NCBI RefSeq assembly: GCF_022809125.1
Contig: NZ_JALGBI010000001.1
Location: 186,001-250,000 of the forward strand
Reading direction: 5' to 3'
Length of the DNA stretch: 64,000 nt
Source of the DNA: Variovorax terrae
Lineage (GTDB): Bacteria; Pseudomonadota; Gammaproteobacteria; Burkholderiales; Burkholderiaceae_C
The position numbers and the translations under genes were made by a program. This document shows positions 19,150 to 27,813 of the stretch, piece by piece (positions within the stretch are counted from its first letter, which is position 1; the number at the start of each line of letters is the position of its first letter). Below the pieces are notes generated by a model. The model worked only from the letters and a program-made list of their open reading frames with translations, had not been told where the DNA came from and did not search any database.

Positions 19150-19923
19150 ATGAACAGCAAGATCGTCAAGTGGATCGTGCACTACCTGCCTGCCGTGGGC
19201 CTGTTCGCGGGCTTCATCCTGCTGTGGCAGCTCGCGGTCTCGGTGTTCGGCATCCGCGAGTACCTGCTGCCCAGCCCCTACGCGGTGCTGCAGGCGATGG
19301 TCAGCAACGAGATCCCCTGGCTCAGCCACACTTGGATCACGGCAGTCGAAATCCTGGGCGCCTTCGTGCTGGCCGGGGTTGCCGGCGTGGTGCTGGGCAT
19401 GGCCATTGCGTGGTCGCCCGGCATCTCGCGGGCGCTGACGCCGTTCCTGGTGTTCGTGAACACCCTGCCCAAGGTGGCGATCGCGCCGCTGTTCCTGATG
19501 TGGCTGGGCTTCGGCATCCTGCCCAACATGCTGATCGGCGCGCTGATCGGCTTCTTCCCCGTGGTCATCAACACCGCCGTGGGCCTGACCCAGATCGACC
19601 AGGACCTGGTGGACCTGGGCCGCGTGTTCAGCGCGCCCAAGTGGAAGGTGTTCATGAAGATCCGCATTCCCAACGCCTATCCCTACATCCTGAGCGCGCT
19701 CAAGGTCACCGCCACGTCCGCGGTGGTGGGCGCCGTGGTGGGCGAGTTCGTGGCCTCCCAGAAGGGCCTGGGCTACGTGATCATCACCACGCAGAGCAGC
19801 ATGAACACGCCGGCCGCGTTCGCCGCGCTGGTGTGGATCTCGGTGCTGGGCCTGCTGCTGTATGGCCTGGTCGCCGTCCTGTCCCGCCTGCTTGCGCCCT
19901 GGGCGGAAGAGGCGCCGCGCTGA
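19150..19923 (+). CDS. ABC transporter permease, NitT/TauT type
   Basis: A 257-residue inner-membrane permease with about six membrane segments. The ATPase-contact loop contains DLGRVFSAPKWKVFMKIRIP, the EAA-like motif of the SsuC/TauC family, near residues 155-174. It forms an importer with the substrate-binding protein at 19968 and the ATPase at 21026. An SD (GAAGGAGCG) sits 7-9 bases before the ATG. Family members import nitrate, sulfonates, taurine, pyrimidine precursors or aromatic acids, so the substrate is open. Confidence 0.88.
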   Translation: MNSKIVKWIVHYLPAVGLFAGFILLWQLAVSVFGIREYLLPSPYAVLQAMVSNEIPWLSHTWITAVEILGAFVLAGVAGVVLGMAIAWSPGISRALTPFLVFVNTLPKVAIAPLFLMWLGFGILPNMLIGALIGFFPVVINTAVGLTQIDQDLVDLGRVFSAPKWKVFMKIRIPNAYPYILSALKVTATSAVVGAVVGEFVASQKGLGYVIITTQSSMNTPAAFAALVWISVLGLLLYGLVAVLSRLLAPWAEEAPR

Positions 19924-19967
19924 AAGCCTGACCGTTCCCCCATCCCGTTCACCGAAAGGAAAGCACC

Positions 19968-20984
19968 ATGACTCCCAGGATCGCCGTTCCCGTTGCCGCC
20001 GCCTGTGCGGCGCTTCTCGCGCTGATGCCGGCCGCTGCCTCCGCGCAGGCCAAGGAGAAGTTCACCTTCGCCCTCAACTGGTTTGCCGTGGGCGACCACG
20101 CCGCCTACTGGGTGGCGCTGGACAAGGGCTACTACGCCCAGCGCGGGCTGGATGTGACGCTGGAAAATTCCAAGGGTTCGGGCGACTCCATCGCCAAGGT
20201 CGACACCGGCCGCGCCGACGCCGGGCTGGCCGACGCGGTGCCCATCATCTCGGCCGCCTCGCGCGGCGCCCGGGTGAAGATGGTGGGCATGGTGTTCGAC
20301 AAGACGCCGATGACCTTTTTCAGCCACGCCGACAAGCCGCTGCTCAAGCCCAAGGACCTCGAGGGCAAGACCGTCGCCGCGCCTCCAGGCGACAGCCAGC
20401 GCCTGGCCTTTCCGGCCTTCGCGCGCCTGAACCAGATCGACCCGACCAAGGTGACCTGGGTCAACATCGAGCCCACCGCCAAGGTGGCTTCGATCGCCGA
20501 GAAGCGCGTGGACGGCGTGGCCGACTACACCACCGGCCAGCCGTTCTACGACAAGGCCATGGGCCCGGGCAAGGCCGTGCGGCTGCAGTGGGCCGACTAT
20601 GGCTTCGACCTGTACGCCATGTCCATCATGGCCGGCGAGAAGACCATGGCCGACAGGCCCAAGCAGCTGAAGGCCTTCCTCGAAGCCTCCTACATGGGCT
20701 GGCGCGACGTGATGGCCAACCCGAAGGAAGCGCTGGCGATCTTCAAGAAGCGCGTGCCCGAGATCGACGTGGCCATCATCGAGGCCAACATGATGATGGG
20801 CTTCGACCTGATGCGCACCAAGAACTACGCCGACAACGGCATCGGCTGGATCGACGAGAAGAAGATGTGCGCCTCCACCGAGATCGTGAACACCTACATG
20901 GGCCTGCCCAAGAAGGTGGATTGCAAGACGGTGTTCAGCACGGAGTTCTTCACCAAGGTGGCCATGCCGCTGGCCGTCAAGTAG
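19968..20984 (+). CDS. ABC transporter substrate-binding protein, NMT1/ThiY-like
   Basis: A 338-residue secreted binding protein. A Sec signal peptide of about 27 residues ends at AAASA-QA. The mature part starts with FTFALNWFAVGDHAAYWVAL, the NMT1/THI5-like fold that binds small nitrogen- or sulfur-containing or aromatic molecules. GSGDSIAKVDTGRADAGLAD is the conserved ligand-domain stretch. Two cysteines late in the chain (KKMCAS, KKVDCKTV) could form a disulfide. It works in the periplasm with the permease at 19150 and the ATPase at 21026. Identifying its ligand would identify the pathway's substrate. Confidence 0.88.
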   Translation: MTPRIAVPVAAACAALLALMPAAASAQAKEKFTFALNWFAVGDHAAYWVALDKGYYAQRGLDVTLENSKGSGDSIAKVDTGRADAGLADAVPIISAASRGARVKMVGMVFDKTPMTFFSHADKPLLKPKDLEGKTVAAPPGDSQRLAFPAFARLNQIDPTKVTWVNIEPTAKVASIAEKRVDGVADYTTGQPFYDKAMGPGKAVRLQWADYGFDLYAMSIMAGEKTMADRPKQLKAFLEASYMGWRDVMANPKEALAIFKKRVPEIDVAIIEANMMMGFDLMRTKNYADNGIGWIDEKKMCASTEIVNTYMGLPKKVDCKTVFSTEFFTKVAMPLAVK

Positions 20985-21025
20985 GCGCCATACGCCGCCA
21001 TCCCACAGCAACCCAGGAAACCGAA

Positions 21026-21874
21026 GTGAGCAGTGCAGCAGCAACACAGGAAGAGGCGCCCGGCGGCCGCACCCTGATCGAGGTCGACCACGCGGGAATG
21101 ATCTACCAGGCCGACAGCGGCCCGGTGGAAGCGCTGCGCGACATTTCCCTCCGGATCCTCGAAGGCGAGTTCGTGGCGCTGGTCGGGCCCAGCGGCTGCG
21201 GCAAGTCCACGCTGATGCGCGCCATCGCCGGGCTGCGCCCCGTGACCAGCGGCCGCATCCTGGTGGACGGCGTGCCGGTCGAAAAGCCGATCCCGAAAGT
21301 CGGCATGGTGTTCCAGGCCGCCCTGCTGCTCAAGTGGCGCTCGGTGCTGGACAACGTGCTGCTGCCGGTGGAGCTGTCCGGCGGCAACCCCGCGCAGTAC
21401 CGCGAGCGCGCGCTCGCGCTGCTCAGGATGGTGGGCCTGGGCGACTTCGCCGCCAAGCGGCCCGGCGAACTCTCGGGCGGCATGCAGCAGCGCGCCTCGC
21501 TGTGCCGCGCCCTCATCATGGACCCGCCGATCCTGCTGATGGACGAGCCGTTCGGCGCGCTCGACGCCATGACGCGCGACGAGATGAACATCGAGCTCCT
21601 GCGCATCTGGGGCGAGAGCAGCACGGGCGGCCAGCGCAAGACCATCGTGTTCGTGACCCATTCGATTCCCGAGGCCGTGTTCCTGGCCGACCGCGTGGTC
21701 GTCATGTCGCCGCGTCCCGGCCGCGTGTCCAACATCCGCACGGTGGAGATCCCGCGCCCCCGGTCGGCTGAAACGCGGGCCGATCCGGAGCTCGGCCGCC
21801 TGTCCTTCGAGCTCTACACCGAACTCTCGGGCGCCACCGGCCGGCGCGAAACGCGCAGCGGCCCGCAGTGGTGA
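21026..21874 (+). CDS. ABC transporter ATP-binding protein, NitT/TauT type
   Basis: A 282-residue ATPase with Walker A GPSGCGKST (about residues 54-62), signature LSGGMQQR and Walker B ILLMDEPFGALD, in the order and spacing of SsuB/TauD-partner ATPases. It powers import with the permease at 19150. The GTG start at 21026 is chosen because AGGAAA lies 6 bases upstream and the frame before it crosses the binding-protein gene; the first ATG would cut into the conserved domain. It follows the binding protein by 41 bases. Confidence 0.88.
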   Translation: MSSAAATQEEAPGGRTLIEVDHAGMIYQADSGPVEALRDISLRILEGEFVALVGPSGCGKSTLMRAIAGLRPVTSGRILVDGVPVEKPIPKVGMVFQAALLLKWRSVLDNVLLPVELSGGNPAQYRERALALLRMVGLGDFAAKRPGELSGGMQQRASLCRALIMDPPILLMDEPFGALDAMTRDEMNIELLRIWGESSTGGQRKTIVFVTHSIPEAVFLADRVVVMSPRPGRVSNIRTVEIPRPRSAETRADPELGRLSFELYTELSGATGRRETRSGPQW

Positions 21875-21903
21875 TCCGGCCGCGCCGCTGAAGGACCGGC
21901 CCT

Positions 21904-22731
21904 GTGCGCATCGCCCTGTGCAACGAGGTGCTGGCGCCGCTGCCGTTCGCCCGGCAGTGCGAAGTGGCGGCCGCGCTCGGCTACCAGGGGCTGGAGGTGG
22001 CGCCCTTCACGCTGGGCGAGATGCCGCAGCACCTGTCGGCCGTGCGGCGCACCGGCCTGCGCCGCGCGGCGCAGGACGCGGGCATCGCGGTGTCGGGCCT
22101 GCACTGGCTGCTGCGCCAGCCGGCGGATCTCTCCATCACCTCGCCCGATGCCGCGGTGCGCGCCCGCACGCTCGACACCATGCGCCGCCAGATCGAACTG
22201 TGCGCCGACCTCGGCGGCTCGGTGCTGGTGCATGGCTCGCCCGCGCAGCGGCGCCTGCCGCCGGGCGGGGAGGCCGCGGCGCGCCAGCGCGGCATCGAGG
22301 CCTTCGCCGCCGTGGCGGCCCACGCGCAGGCCGCGGGCGTCACCTACTGCATCGAACCGCTGGCACCGCCCGAGGCCGATTTCATCCACACCGTGGCGGA
22401 GGCTGCCGCCATCGTGCAGGCCATCGGCCAGCCCGGCCTGCGCACCATGCTCGATTGCTGCGCCGCCGCGCGCGCGGAAGCCGAGCCGGTGCCTGCGGTG
22501 CTGGCGCGCTGGCTGCCCACGGGCCTGCTGGCCCATGTGCAGGTGAACGACCCCAATCTGCGCGGCCCCGGCCAGGGCAGCCTCGGCTTCGCGGCCATTC
22601 TTCGCATGCTGCGCCAGCACGGCTATGCCGGCTGGGTGGCGGTGGAGCCCTTCGACTACCACCCCGATGGCCCCGCGGCTGCCGCGCGCGCCATCGGCTA
22701 CCTCCACGGCCTGCTGGAGGCCCTTGACTGA
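21904..22731 (+). CDS. Sugar phosphate isomerase/epimerase-like TIM-barrel protein
   Basis: A 275-residue xylose isomerase-like TIM-barrel protein. VRIALCNEVL opens the first strand; CIEPLAPPEADFIHT carries the metal-binding Glu; LAHVQVNDPNLRGPGQGSLG supplies the His and neighbouring residues; WVAVEPFDYHPDG has the last Glu. The family isomerises or epimerises sugars and other hydroxy-oxo acids with a divalent metal. The start is a GTG 29 bases after the ATPase stop. The true substrate is unknown; its place between importer and enolase-type genes points to the same catabolic route. Confidence 0.8.
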   Translation: MRIALCNEVLAPLPFARQCEVAAALGYQGLEVAPFTLGEMPQHLSAVRRTGLRRAAQDAGIAVSGLHWLLRQPADLSITSPDAAVRARTLDTMRRQIELCADLGGSVLVHGSPAQRRLPPGGEAAARQRGIEAFAAVAAHAQAAGVTYCIEPLAPPEADFIHTVAEAAAIVQAIGQPGLRTMLDCCAAARAEAEPVPAVLARWLPTGLLAHVQVNDPNLRGPGQGSLGFAAILRMLRQHGYAGWVAVEPFDYHPDGPAAAARAIGYLHGLLEALD

Positions 22732-22741
22732 ACGACCGCCC

Positions 22742-24199
22742 ATGTCCGTTGCCCCCCGCCTGAAAGTCTTGTCGATCGAACGGTTCGAGTCGCCCTACCG
22801 GCTGCGCCTGCCGTTTCGCTTCGGCGTCATCACCGTGACGGAAGGCCGCCAGGCCATCGTGCGCGTGCGCGTGCGCCGCGAGGACGGCCGCGAGGGCACG
22901 GGCTACGCCGCCGAGGCGCTGGGCGCCAAGTGGTTCGACAAGAACCCGGCGCTGTCCGATGCGCAGAACCACGACCAGCTGCGCCGCGCGCTGGAGCTGG
23001 CCGGCGAGGCCTATGGCGTGGCGCCCTGGCTCAGCGCCTTCGACCTGTACGCCCACCACTACCGCGAACTGCTGGAGGCCGGCGCCGCTTGCGGCCTGAA
23101 CCCGCTGGTGGCCAGCTACGGCCCGGCGCTGCTGGACCGCGCCGTGCTCGACGCGCTGTGCCGCATCGAGGGCCTGAGCTTCGGGCAGGCCCTGCAGCAC
23201 AACCTGCCCGGCCTGCGCGCGCATGCCATCGCCCCCGATCTGCAGGACTTCGCGCTGGCGCCCTTTTTGCGCGGCCTCGCGCCCTCGGCCGTGATCGCGG
23301 TGCGCCACACCGTGGGCCTGCTCGACCCGATCGTGGCGGCCGACCAGATGGGCGGCACGCGCGTCAACGACGGCCTGCCCGAGACCCTGGAGGAGGTTGT
23401 GGCGGCCTACGGCAACCGCTACTTCAAGCTCAAGGTGTCGGGCCAGGCCGAGGCCGACCTGGAGCGCCTCTGCCGCATCGCCTCCGTGCTCGACCGGCTG
23501 GCCGAGCCCTACGTCGTCACGCTCGACGGCAACGAGCAGTACGAGGACGCCGAGGCCATCGCCGCGCTATGGGGCCGCATGGCCGCCGAGCCGGCGCTGC
23601 AGCGACTGTGCGCCTCGACGCTGCTGATCGAGCAGCCGATCAAGCGGCAAATGGCGCTGGCGCAGCCGGTGGCGGCGCTGGCGCGCCACAAGCCCGTCAT
23701 CATCGACGAGTCCGACGGCGACCTCGAGGCCTTTCCCCGCGCGCGCGCGCTGGGCTACACCGGCGTCTCGTCCAAGGCCTGCAAGGGCTTCTACAAGTCG
23801 ATCCTGAACCTGGCGCGCTGCCGGGTGTGGAACCAGGCCGCGGGCCGCGAGACGTACTTCATGTCGGCCGAGGACCTGACCACGCAGCCCGGCCTCTCGG
23901 TGCAGCAGGACCTCGCGCTGGTGAGCCTGCTCGGCATCACGCATGTGGAGCGCAACGCCCACCACTTCATCGACGGCTTCAACGGCCGCCCCGAGGCGGA
24001 GGCAGATGCCTATCTGGCGGCGCACCCGGACCTCTACCACCGCCAGGGCGGGCGGGTGCGCCTGCGCATCACGCGCGGGCAACTGGCGCTCGGCTCCCTG
24101 GCCTGCGCGGGCTTCGGCTCCGCGGTGGAGCCGCACCTGGCGGGCACCGCGCCCATGCCGCTTGCCGACTGGCCCCCCACCCCGAAGGAGACCGCATGA
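22742..24199 (+). CDS. Enolase-superfamily enzyme (mandelate racemase/muconate lactonizing-like)
   Basis: A 485-residue enolase-superfamily protein, longer than the usual 360-400. It has the KxK catalytic pair in YFKLKVSG (near residue 227), then the metal ligands in LDGNEQYED (about 260), LIEQPIKR (about 295) and IIDESDGD (about 320), and a late lysine in SSKACKGFYKS. This pattern supports proton abstraction next to a carboxylate, followed by dehydration, racemisation or cycloisomerisation. Extra sequence at the N-terminus (about 60 residues before the capping domain) and C-terminus is unusual. The ATG at 22742 follows the TIM-barrel stop by 10 bases. Confidence 0.8.
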   Translation: MSVAPRLKVLSIERFESPYRLRLPFRFGVITVTEGRQAIVRVRVRREDGREGTGYAAEALGAKWFDKNPALSDAQNHDQLRRALELAGEAYGVAPWLSAFDLYAHHYRELLEAGAACGLNPLVASYGPALLDRAVLDALCRIEGLSFGQALQHNLPGLRAHAIAPDLQDFALAPFLRGLAPSAVIAVRHTVGLLDPIVAADQMGGTRVNDGLPETLEEVVAAYGNRYFKLKVSGQAEADLERLCRIASVLDRLAEPYVVTLDGNEQYEDAEAIAALWGRMAAEPALQRLCASTLLIEQPIKRQMALAQPVAALARHKPVIIDESDGDLEAFPRARALGYTGVSSKACKGFYKSILNLARCRVWNQAAGRETYFMSAEDLTTQPGLSVQQDLALVSLLGITHVERNAHHFIDGFNGRPEAEADAYLAAHPDLYHRQGGRVRLRITRGQLALGSLACAGFGSAVEPHLAGTAPMPLADWPPTPKETA

Positions 24200-25626
24200 A
24201 CGACTACGAACACCACGACGGCCTGGGGCTGGCGCGCCTGGTGCAGCAGGGCGAGGTGACGCCGCAGGAGCTGCTGGAGGCTGCCCTGGCGCGCATCGCG
24301 CAGCACAACCCGCAACTCAACGCCGTGGTCACGCCCCTGTACGACGCCGCGCGCGCCGAGATCGCGCGCGGCCTGCCGCCGGGGCCGTTTCAGGGCGTGC
24401 CCTTCCTCGTCAAGGAACTCGTGGCGTCGGTGGCGGGCGCGGCCACCACCTCGTCGTCGCGCCTGTACGCGAAGCAGATGCCGGCGGCGGACAGCGAAAT
24501 CGTGGCGCGCCTGCGCCGCGCCGGGCTGGTGATCGCCGGCAAGACCAACTCGCCCGAGTTCGGCCTCTCGCCCACCACCGAATCGCTGCTGTACGGCATC
24601 ACGTGCAACCCCTGGCGCACCGACCTGTCGCCCGGCGGCTCCAGCGGCGGCGCGGCGGCGGCCGTGGCCTCGGGCATGGTGCCGCTGGCCCATGCCACCG
24701 ACGGCGGCGGCTCGATCCGCATCCCGGCCTCGTGCTGCGGCCTGTTCGGCCTGAAGCCCACGCGGGCCCGCATCACCGCCGGCCCCGAGGGCGGCGAGGG
24801 CCTGAACGGCCTGGCGCACCAGCATGTGGTGAGCCGCAGCGTGCGCGACAGCGCCGCGCTGCTCGATGCGGTGGCCGGGCCGATGCCGGGCGACCCCTAC
24901 ATGGCGGTGCCGCCCGAGCGGCCCTACCTGGACGAAGTGGGCCGCGCGCCCGGGCGCCTGCGCATCGCCTACGCGAAGACCGCGCCCACCGGCGTGCCGC
25001 TGGACGCCGCCTGCGTGGCGGCCGTGGAAGATGCCGCGCGCCTGTGCGAGCAACTGGGCCATGAGGTGGAAGAAGCCTCACCCGACTACGACGCGCAGGC
25101 GGTGGAGCGCGGCTTTGAAATGGTGTTCGCCGCCAACACCACGGCCAACATCGCGCGCGCCACGGGCGGCGCCCTGCCCGGCCAGGGCCTGGTGGAGCCG
25201 ATGACCCAGGCGCTGGCCGAGCTGGGCCGCGGCTACGGCGCGGCCGAGTACATCCTCAACCTGCAGTCGCTGCAGCGCCAGGCGCGCCGCATCGCGGGCT
25301 TCTTCGGCCGCTACGACATCTGGCTCACGCCGACGCTGGCGCAGACGCCGCGCCCGATCGGCTACTTCGGCATCGAGTCGAGCGACGTGCGGGCCTGGCT
25401 GGCCAAGCTGGCGGCCTACCTGCCGTTCACCTATCCGTTCAACATCACGGGCCAGCCCGCGGCCTCGGTGCCGCTGTACTGGACGGCCGACGGCCTGCCC
25501 ATCGGCTGCCAGTTCGCGGCGCGCTATGGCGAGGAGGGGCTGCTGCTGCGCCTGTGCGCGCAACTCGAAGCGGCGCGGCCGTGGTTCGGGCGGCGCCCTC
25601 CGATGAGCGGCCTGCATGGACACTGA
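24196..25626 (+). CDS. Amidase signature-family hydrolase
   Basis: A 476-residue amidase. The Ser-cisSer-Lys triad is visible: Lys in PFLVKEL (near residue 73), SPGGSSGGA (about 145) and the nucleophile in TDGGGSIRIPAS (about 172). These enzymes hydrolyse linear amides to carboxylate and ammonia, and some act on amide intermediates of N-containing ring compounds. The ATG overlaps the enolase-family stop (ATGA) and the end overlaps the FAD gene by 11 bases, so all three are coupled. The true substrate is unknown; confusion with GatA is unlikely because gatB/gatC are absent. Confidence 0.88.
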   Translation: MNDYEHHDGLGLARLVQQGEVTPQELLEAALARIAQHNPQLNAVVTPLYDAARAEIARGLPPGPFQGVPFLVKELVASVAGAATTSSSRLYAKQMPAADSEIVARLRRAGLVIAGKTNSPEFGLSPTTESLLYGITCNPWRTDLSPGGSSGGAAAAVASGMVPLAHATDGGGSIRIPASCCGLFGLKPTRARITAGPEGGEGLNGLAHQHVVSRSVRDSAALLDAVAGPMPGDPYMAVPPERPYLDEVGRAPGRLRIAYAKTAPTGVPLDAACVAAVEDAARLCEQLGHEVEEASPDYDAQAVERGFEMVFAANTTANIARATGGALPGQGLVEPMTQALAELGRGYGAAEYILNLQSLQRQARRIAGFFGRYDIWLTPTLAQTPRPIGYFGIESSDVRAWLAKLAAYLPFTYPFNITGQPAASVPLYWTADGLPIGCQFAARYGEEGLLLRLCAQLEAARPWFGRRPPMSGLHGH

Positions 25627-27310
25627 AGAGGTTGACCTGCTGGTCATCGGCGGCGGCGTGGCGGGGCTCACGGCGGCGCTGGTGGCGGCCATCGAGGGCC
25701 TGCGCGTGCTGGTGTGCGAGAAGAGCGACCAGCTCGGCGGCACGGCCGCCACCTCAGCCGGCACGGTGTGGATTCCCGGCAGCAGCCAGAGCCGGCAGGC
25801 CGGGCTGGCCGATCCGCTGGAGCAGGCGCGCCGCTACCTGGCGGCCGAGATCGACACCGACAGCGGCGCCGAGCTGCGCGAGGCCTTCCTTGCCACCGGC
25901 CCGCGGGTGCTGGACTACCTGGCGCAGCATTCCTGCGTGGAGTTCGTGCCCGCCGTGCGCCATCCCGACTACCACGACCGGCATGCCGGCGCGGCCATCG
26001 GCGGCCGCGCGCTGGTGGCCCGCGCCTTCGACGGGCGCCTGCTGGGCCGCGACTTTGCGCGGCTGCGCCCGCCGATGCGCAGCATGATGGTGCTGGGCGG
26101 CATGTCGGTCAGCAAGGACGACCTCGCGCCGCTGCTCAGGCCCTTCGCCTCGCGCGCCGCGCTGCGCCATGTGCTGGCCCTGCTGGGCCGCCATGCGAGG
26201 GACCGGCTGCGCCACCCGCGCGGCACGCGGCTGGTGATGGGCAACGCGCTGATCGCCCGCCTGCTGTACAGCCTCCGGCAGCGCGGCGTGGCGGTGCGCA
26301 CCGGCGTGGCCGTGCAGGCGCTGCACCAGGAAGCCGGCGCCGTGACGGGCGCCACGCTGTCGCAGGAGGGCCGCGACGTTCATGTGCAGGCGCGCCGCGG
26401 CGTGGTGCTGGCCTGCGGCGGCTTCGGGCATGGGGCCGCCTGGCGCCAGCGCTTTCTGCCGGCGCCGGGGCAGACGCACTCGCTGATGTTCGAGGGCAAC
26501 ACGGGCGACGGCCTGCGGCTGGCGGAATCGGTCGGCGCCGCGATCGACGACATCGGGCACAGCACGCCGGCGTTCTGGACGCCGGTCTCGGTGCTGCGGC
26601 ACGCCGACGGCACGCGCCAGATGTTTCCGCATTTCGCGCTGGACCGGGCCAAGCCGGGCCTGATCGCGGTGGATGCGCGCGGGCAGCGCTTCGTCAACGA
26701 GGGCGACTCGTACCACGACTTCGTGCTGGCCATGCTGCGCGCCCCGGGCGAGGCGCCCGCCGTGCCGGCGCACCTGGTCTGCGACGCCGGCTTCCTGCGC
26801 CGCTACGGGCTGGGCCTGGTGCGCCCCGGCGCCTGGCGCCTGCAGCCGTTCCTGCGCGCCGGCTACCTGCACCGCGCGCCGACGCTGGCCGCGCTGGCGG
26901 CTGGCCTGGGCATCGACCCCGCCGGGCTGCAGGCCACGGTGGCGCGCCACAACCGCTTTGCGCAGACCGGCGTGGACGAGGACTTTGGCAAGGGCACGAG
27001 CGAGCTCAACCGCTTCAACGGCGATGCCGGCCACGGGCCCAACCCCTGCCTGGGCCCGATCGCCGCGCCGCCGTTCTACGCGGTGACGGTGTGGCCGGGC
27101 GACGCCGGCATGAGCGTGGGCCTGCGCACCGACGAGGATGCGCGGGTGCAGGGGCTGGACGGCCAGCCGATCACGGGGCTGTACGCCTGCGGCGCCGACA
27201 TGGGCTCGATCATGCGCGGGCGCTACCCGGGCCCCGGCGTCACGCTGGGGCCGGCCCTGGTGTTTGCCTGGCGCGCCGTGATGCACGCGCTGCAGCAAAG
27301 GCCCGGCTGA
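25616..27310 (+). CDS. FAD-dependent dehydrogenase, ketosteroid dehydrogenase/fumarate reductase-like
   Basis: A 564-residue flavoprotein. The FAD-binding DLLVIGGGVAGLTAALVAA is at about residues 7-25. GGTAATSAGTVWIPG resembles the second FAD segment of 3-ketosteroid-delta-1-dehydrogenases, and GSIMRGRYPGPGVTLGPAL is the C-terminal FAD segment. It probably introduces a C=C bond next to a carbonyl or carboxylate. The steroid name should not be taken literally, since no steroid genes are present. It is the last gene of the operon; the ATG lies within the amidase end, and repeat copy B follows the stop. Confidence 0.82.
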   Translation: MDTEEVDLLVIGGGVAGLTAALVAAIEGLRVLVCEKSDQLGGTAATSAGTVWIPGSSQSRQAGLADPLEQARRYLAAEIDTDSGAELREAFLATGPRVLDYLAQHSCVEFVPAVRHPDYHDRHAGAAIGGRALVARAFDGRLLGRDFARLRPPMRSMMVLGGMSVSKDDLAPLLRPFASRAALRHVLALLGRHARDRLRHPRGTRLVMGNALIARLLYSLRQRGVAVRTGVAVQALHQEAGAVTGATLSQEGRDVHVQARRGVVLACGGFGHGAAWRQRFLPAPGQTHSLMFEGNTGDGLRLAESVGAAIDDIGHSTPAFWTPVSVLRHADGTRQMFPHFALDRAKPGLIAVDARGQRFVNEGDSYHDFVLAMLRAPGEAPAVPAHLVCDAGFLRRYGLGLVRPGAWRLQPFLRAGYLHRAPTLAALAAGLGIDPAGLQATVARHNRFAQTGVDEDFGKGTSELNRFNGDAGHGPNPCLGPIAAPPFYAVTVWPGDAGMSVGLRTDEDARVQGLDGQPITGLYACGADMGSIMRGRYPGPGVTLGPALVFAWRAVMHALQQRPG

Positions 27311-27317
27311 CGGGAAA

Positions 27318-27380
27318 CTATGATTTTGATAGCAGACGATGACCGCCCGACAAGGACATCGGTCTGTTTTGGCTTGAAAT
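27318..27380 (+). repeat. Dispersed repeat family 1, copy B (intergenic)
   Basis: The fullest non-coding copy: CTATGATTTTGATAGC head (short dyad), CCGACAAGGACATCGG core and tail TTTTGGCTTGAAAT. It is almost the same in the tail as copy C at 31951. It lies between the FAD dehydrogenase stop and the convergent cytochrome gene, where it may also act as a weak boundary. Confidence 0.8.
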
Positions 27381-27429
27381 TGGCCGCGCCAGGCCGTTTT
27401 TCATTGCCAGGGCCGCTGCCGGCGCGCCG

Positions 27430-27813
27430 CTAGCGGCAGGCGGATGACTGGCCGGCCTGCTTGAGGTAGGCGATCAGGTCGGCGCGGTCCTTCGGGTCGG
27501 GCACGCCGTCATAGGTCATGCTGCTGCCCGGCACCATCTGCAGCGGCTTGGCGAGAAACCGGTCCAGCGTCTTCTCGTCCCAGGTGAGCTTCGAGTGCTT
27601 CATGGCCTGCGAATACCCGAAGCCGGGCACGCTGCCGGCGCGCCGCCCGATCAGGCCGCAGTGGCGCGGGCCCACGCGGTCGCTGGCCAGGGCATGGCAG
27701 GCCTGGCAGCGGGCATAGACCTGCTCGCCGTGCAGCACGTCCGGCGCCGCGCCGGCGGGCAGGGCCACGCCTGCCGCGAGCACGGTGCTCAGGCCGAGGC
27801 CGCGCCAGTTCAT
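27430..27813 (-). CDS. Class I c-type cytochrome
   Basis: A 127-residue periplasmic cytochrome c. The signal peptide is about 23 residues (ends PAGAA), heme attachment is CQACH at 36-40, and the likely axial methionine is in VPGSSMTYDG near residue 98. Size and motif order fit cytochrome c2/c556-like electron carriers. The ATG overlaps the ferritin-like gene stop (ATGA), so it is the last gene of the sigma factor-ferritin-cytochrome unit, read right to left. It may pass electrons to or from the ferritin-like protein. Confidence 0.88.
   Translation of the reverse strand: MNWRGLGLSTVLAAGVALPAGAAPDVLHGEQVYARCQACHALASDRVGPRHCGLIGRRAGSVPGFGYSQAMKHSKLTWDEKTLDRFLAKPLQMVPGSSMTYDGVPDPKDRADLIAYLKQAGQSSACR

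Noticed and set aside
22930..25626. 898-codon frame reaching from the enolase gene through the amidase
   Set aside because: Only its second half, from 24196, is the amidase. The first part is an out-of-frame reading of the enolase-family gene.
25616..27310. Steroid degradation function for the FAD dehydrogenase
   Set aside because: Similarity to 3-ketosteroid dehydrogenases is at the fold level, and no other steroid genes are nearby.
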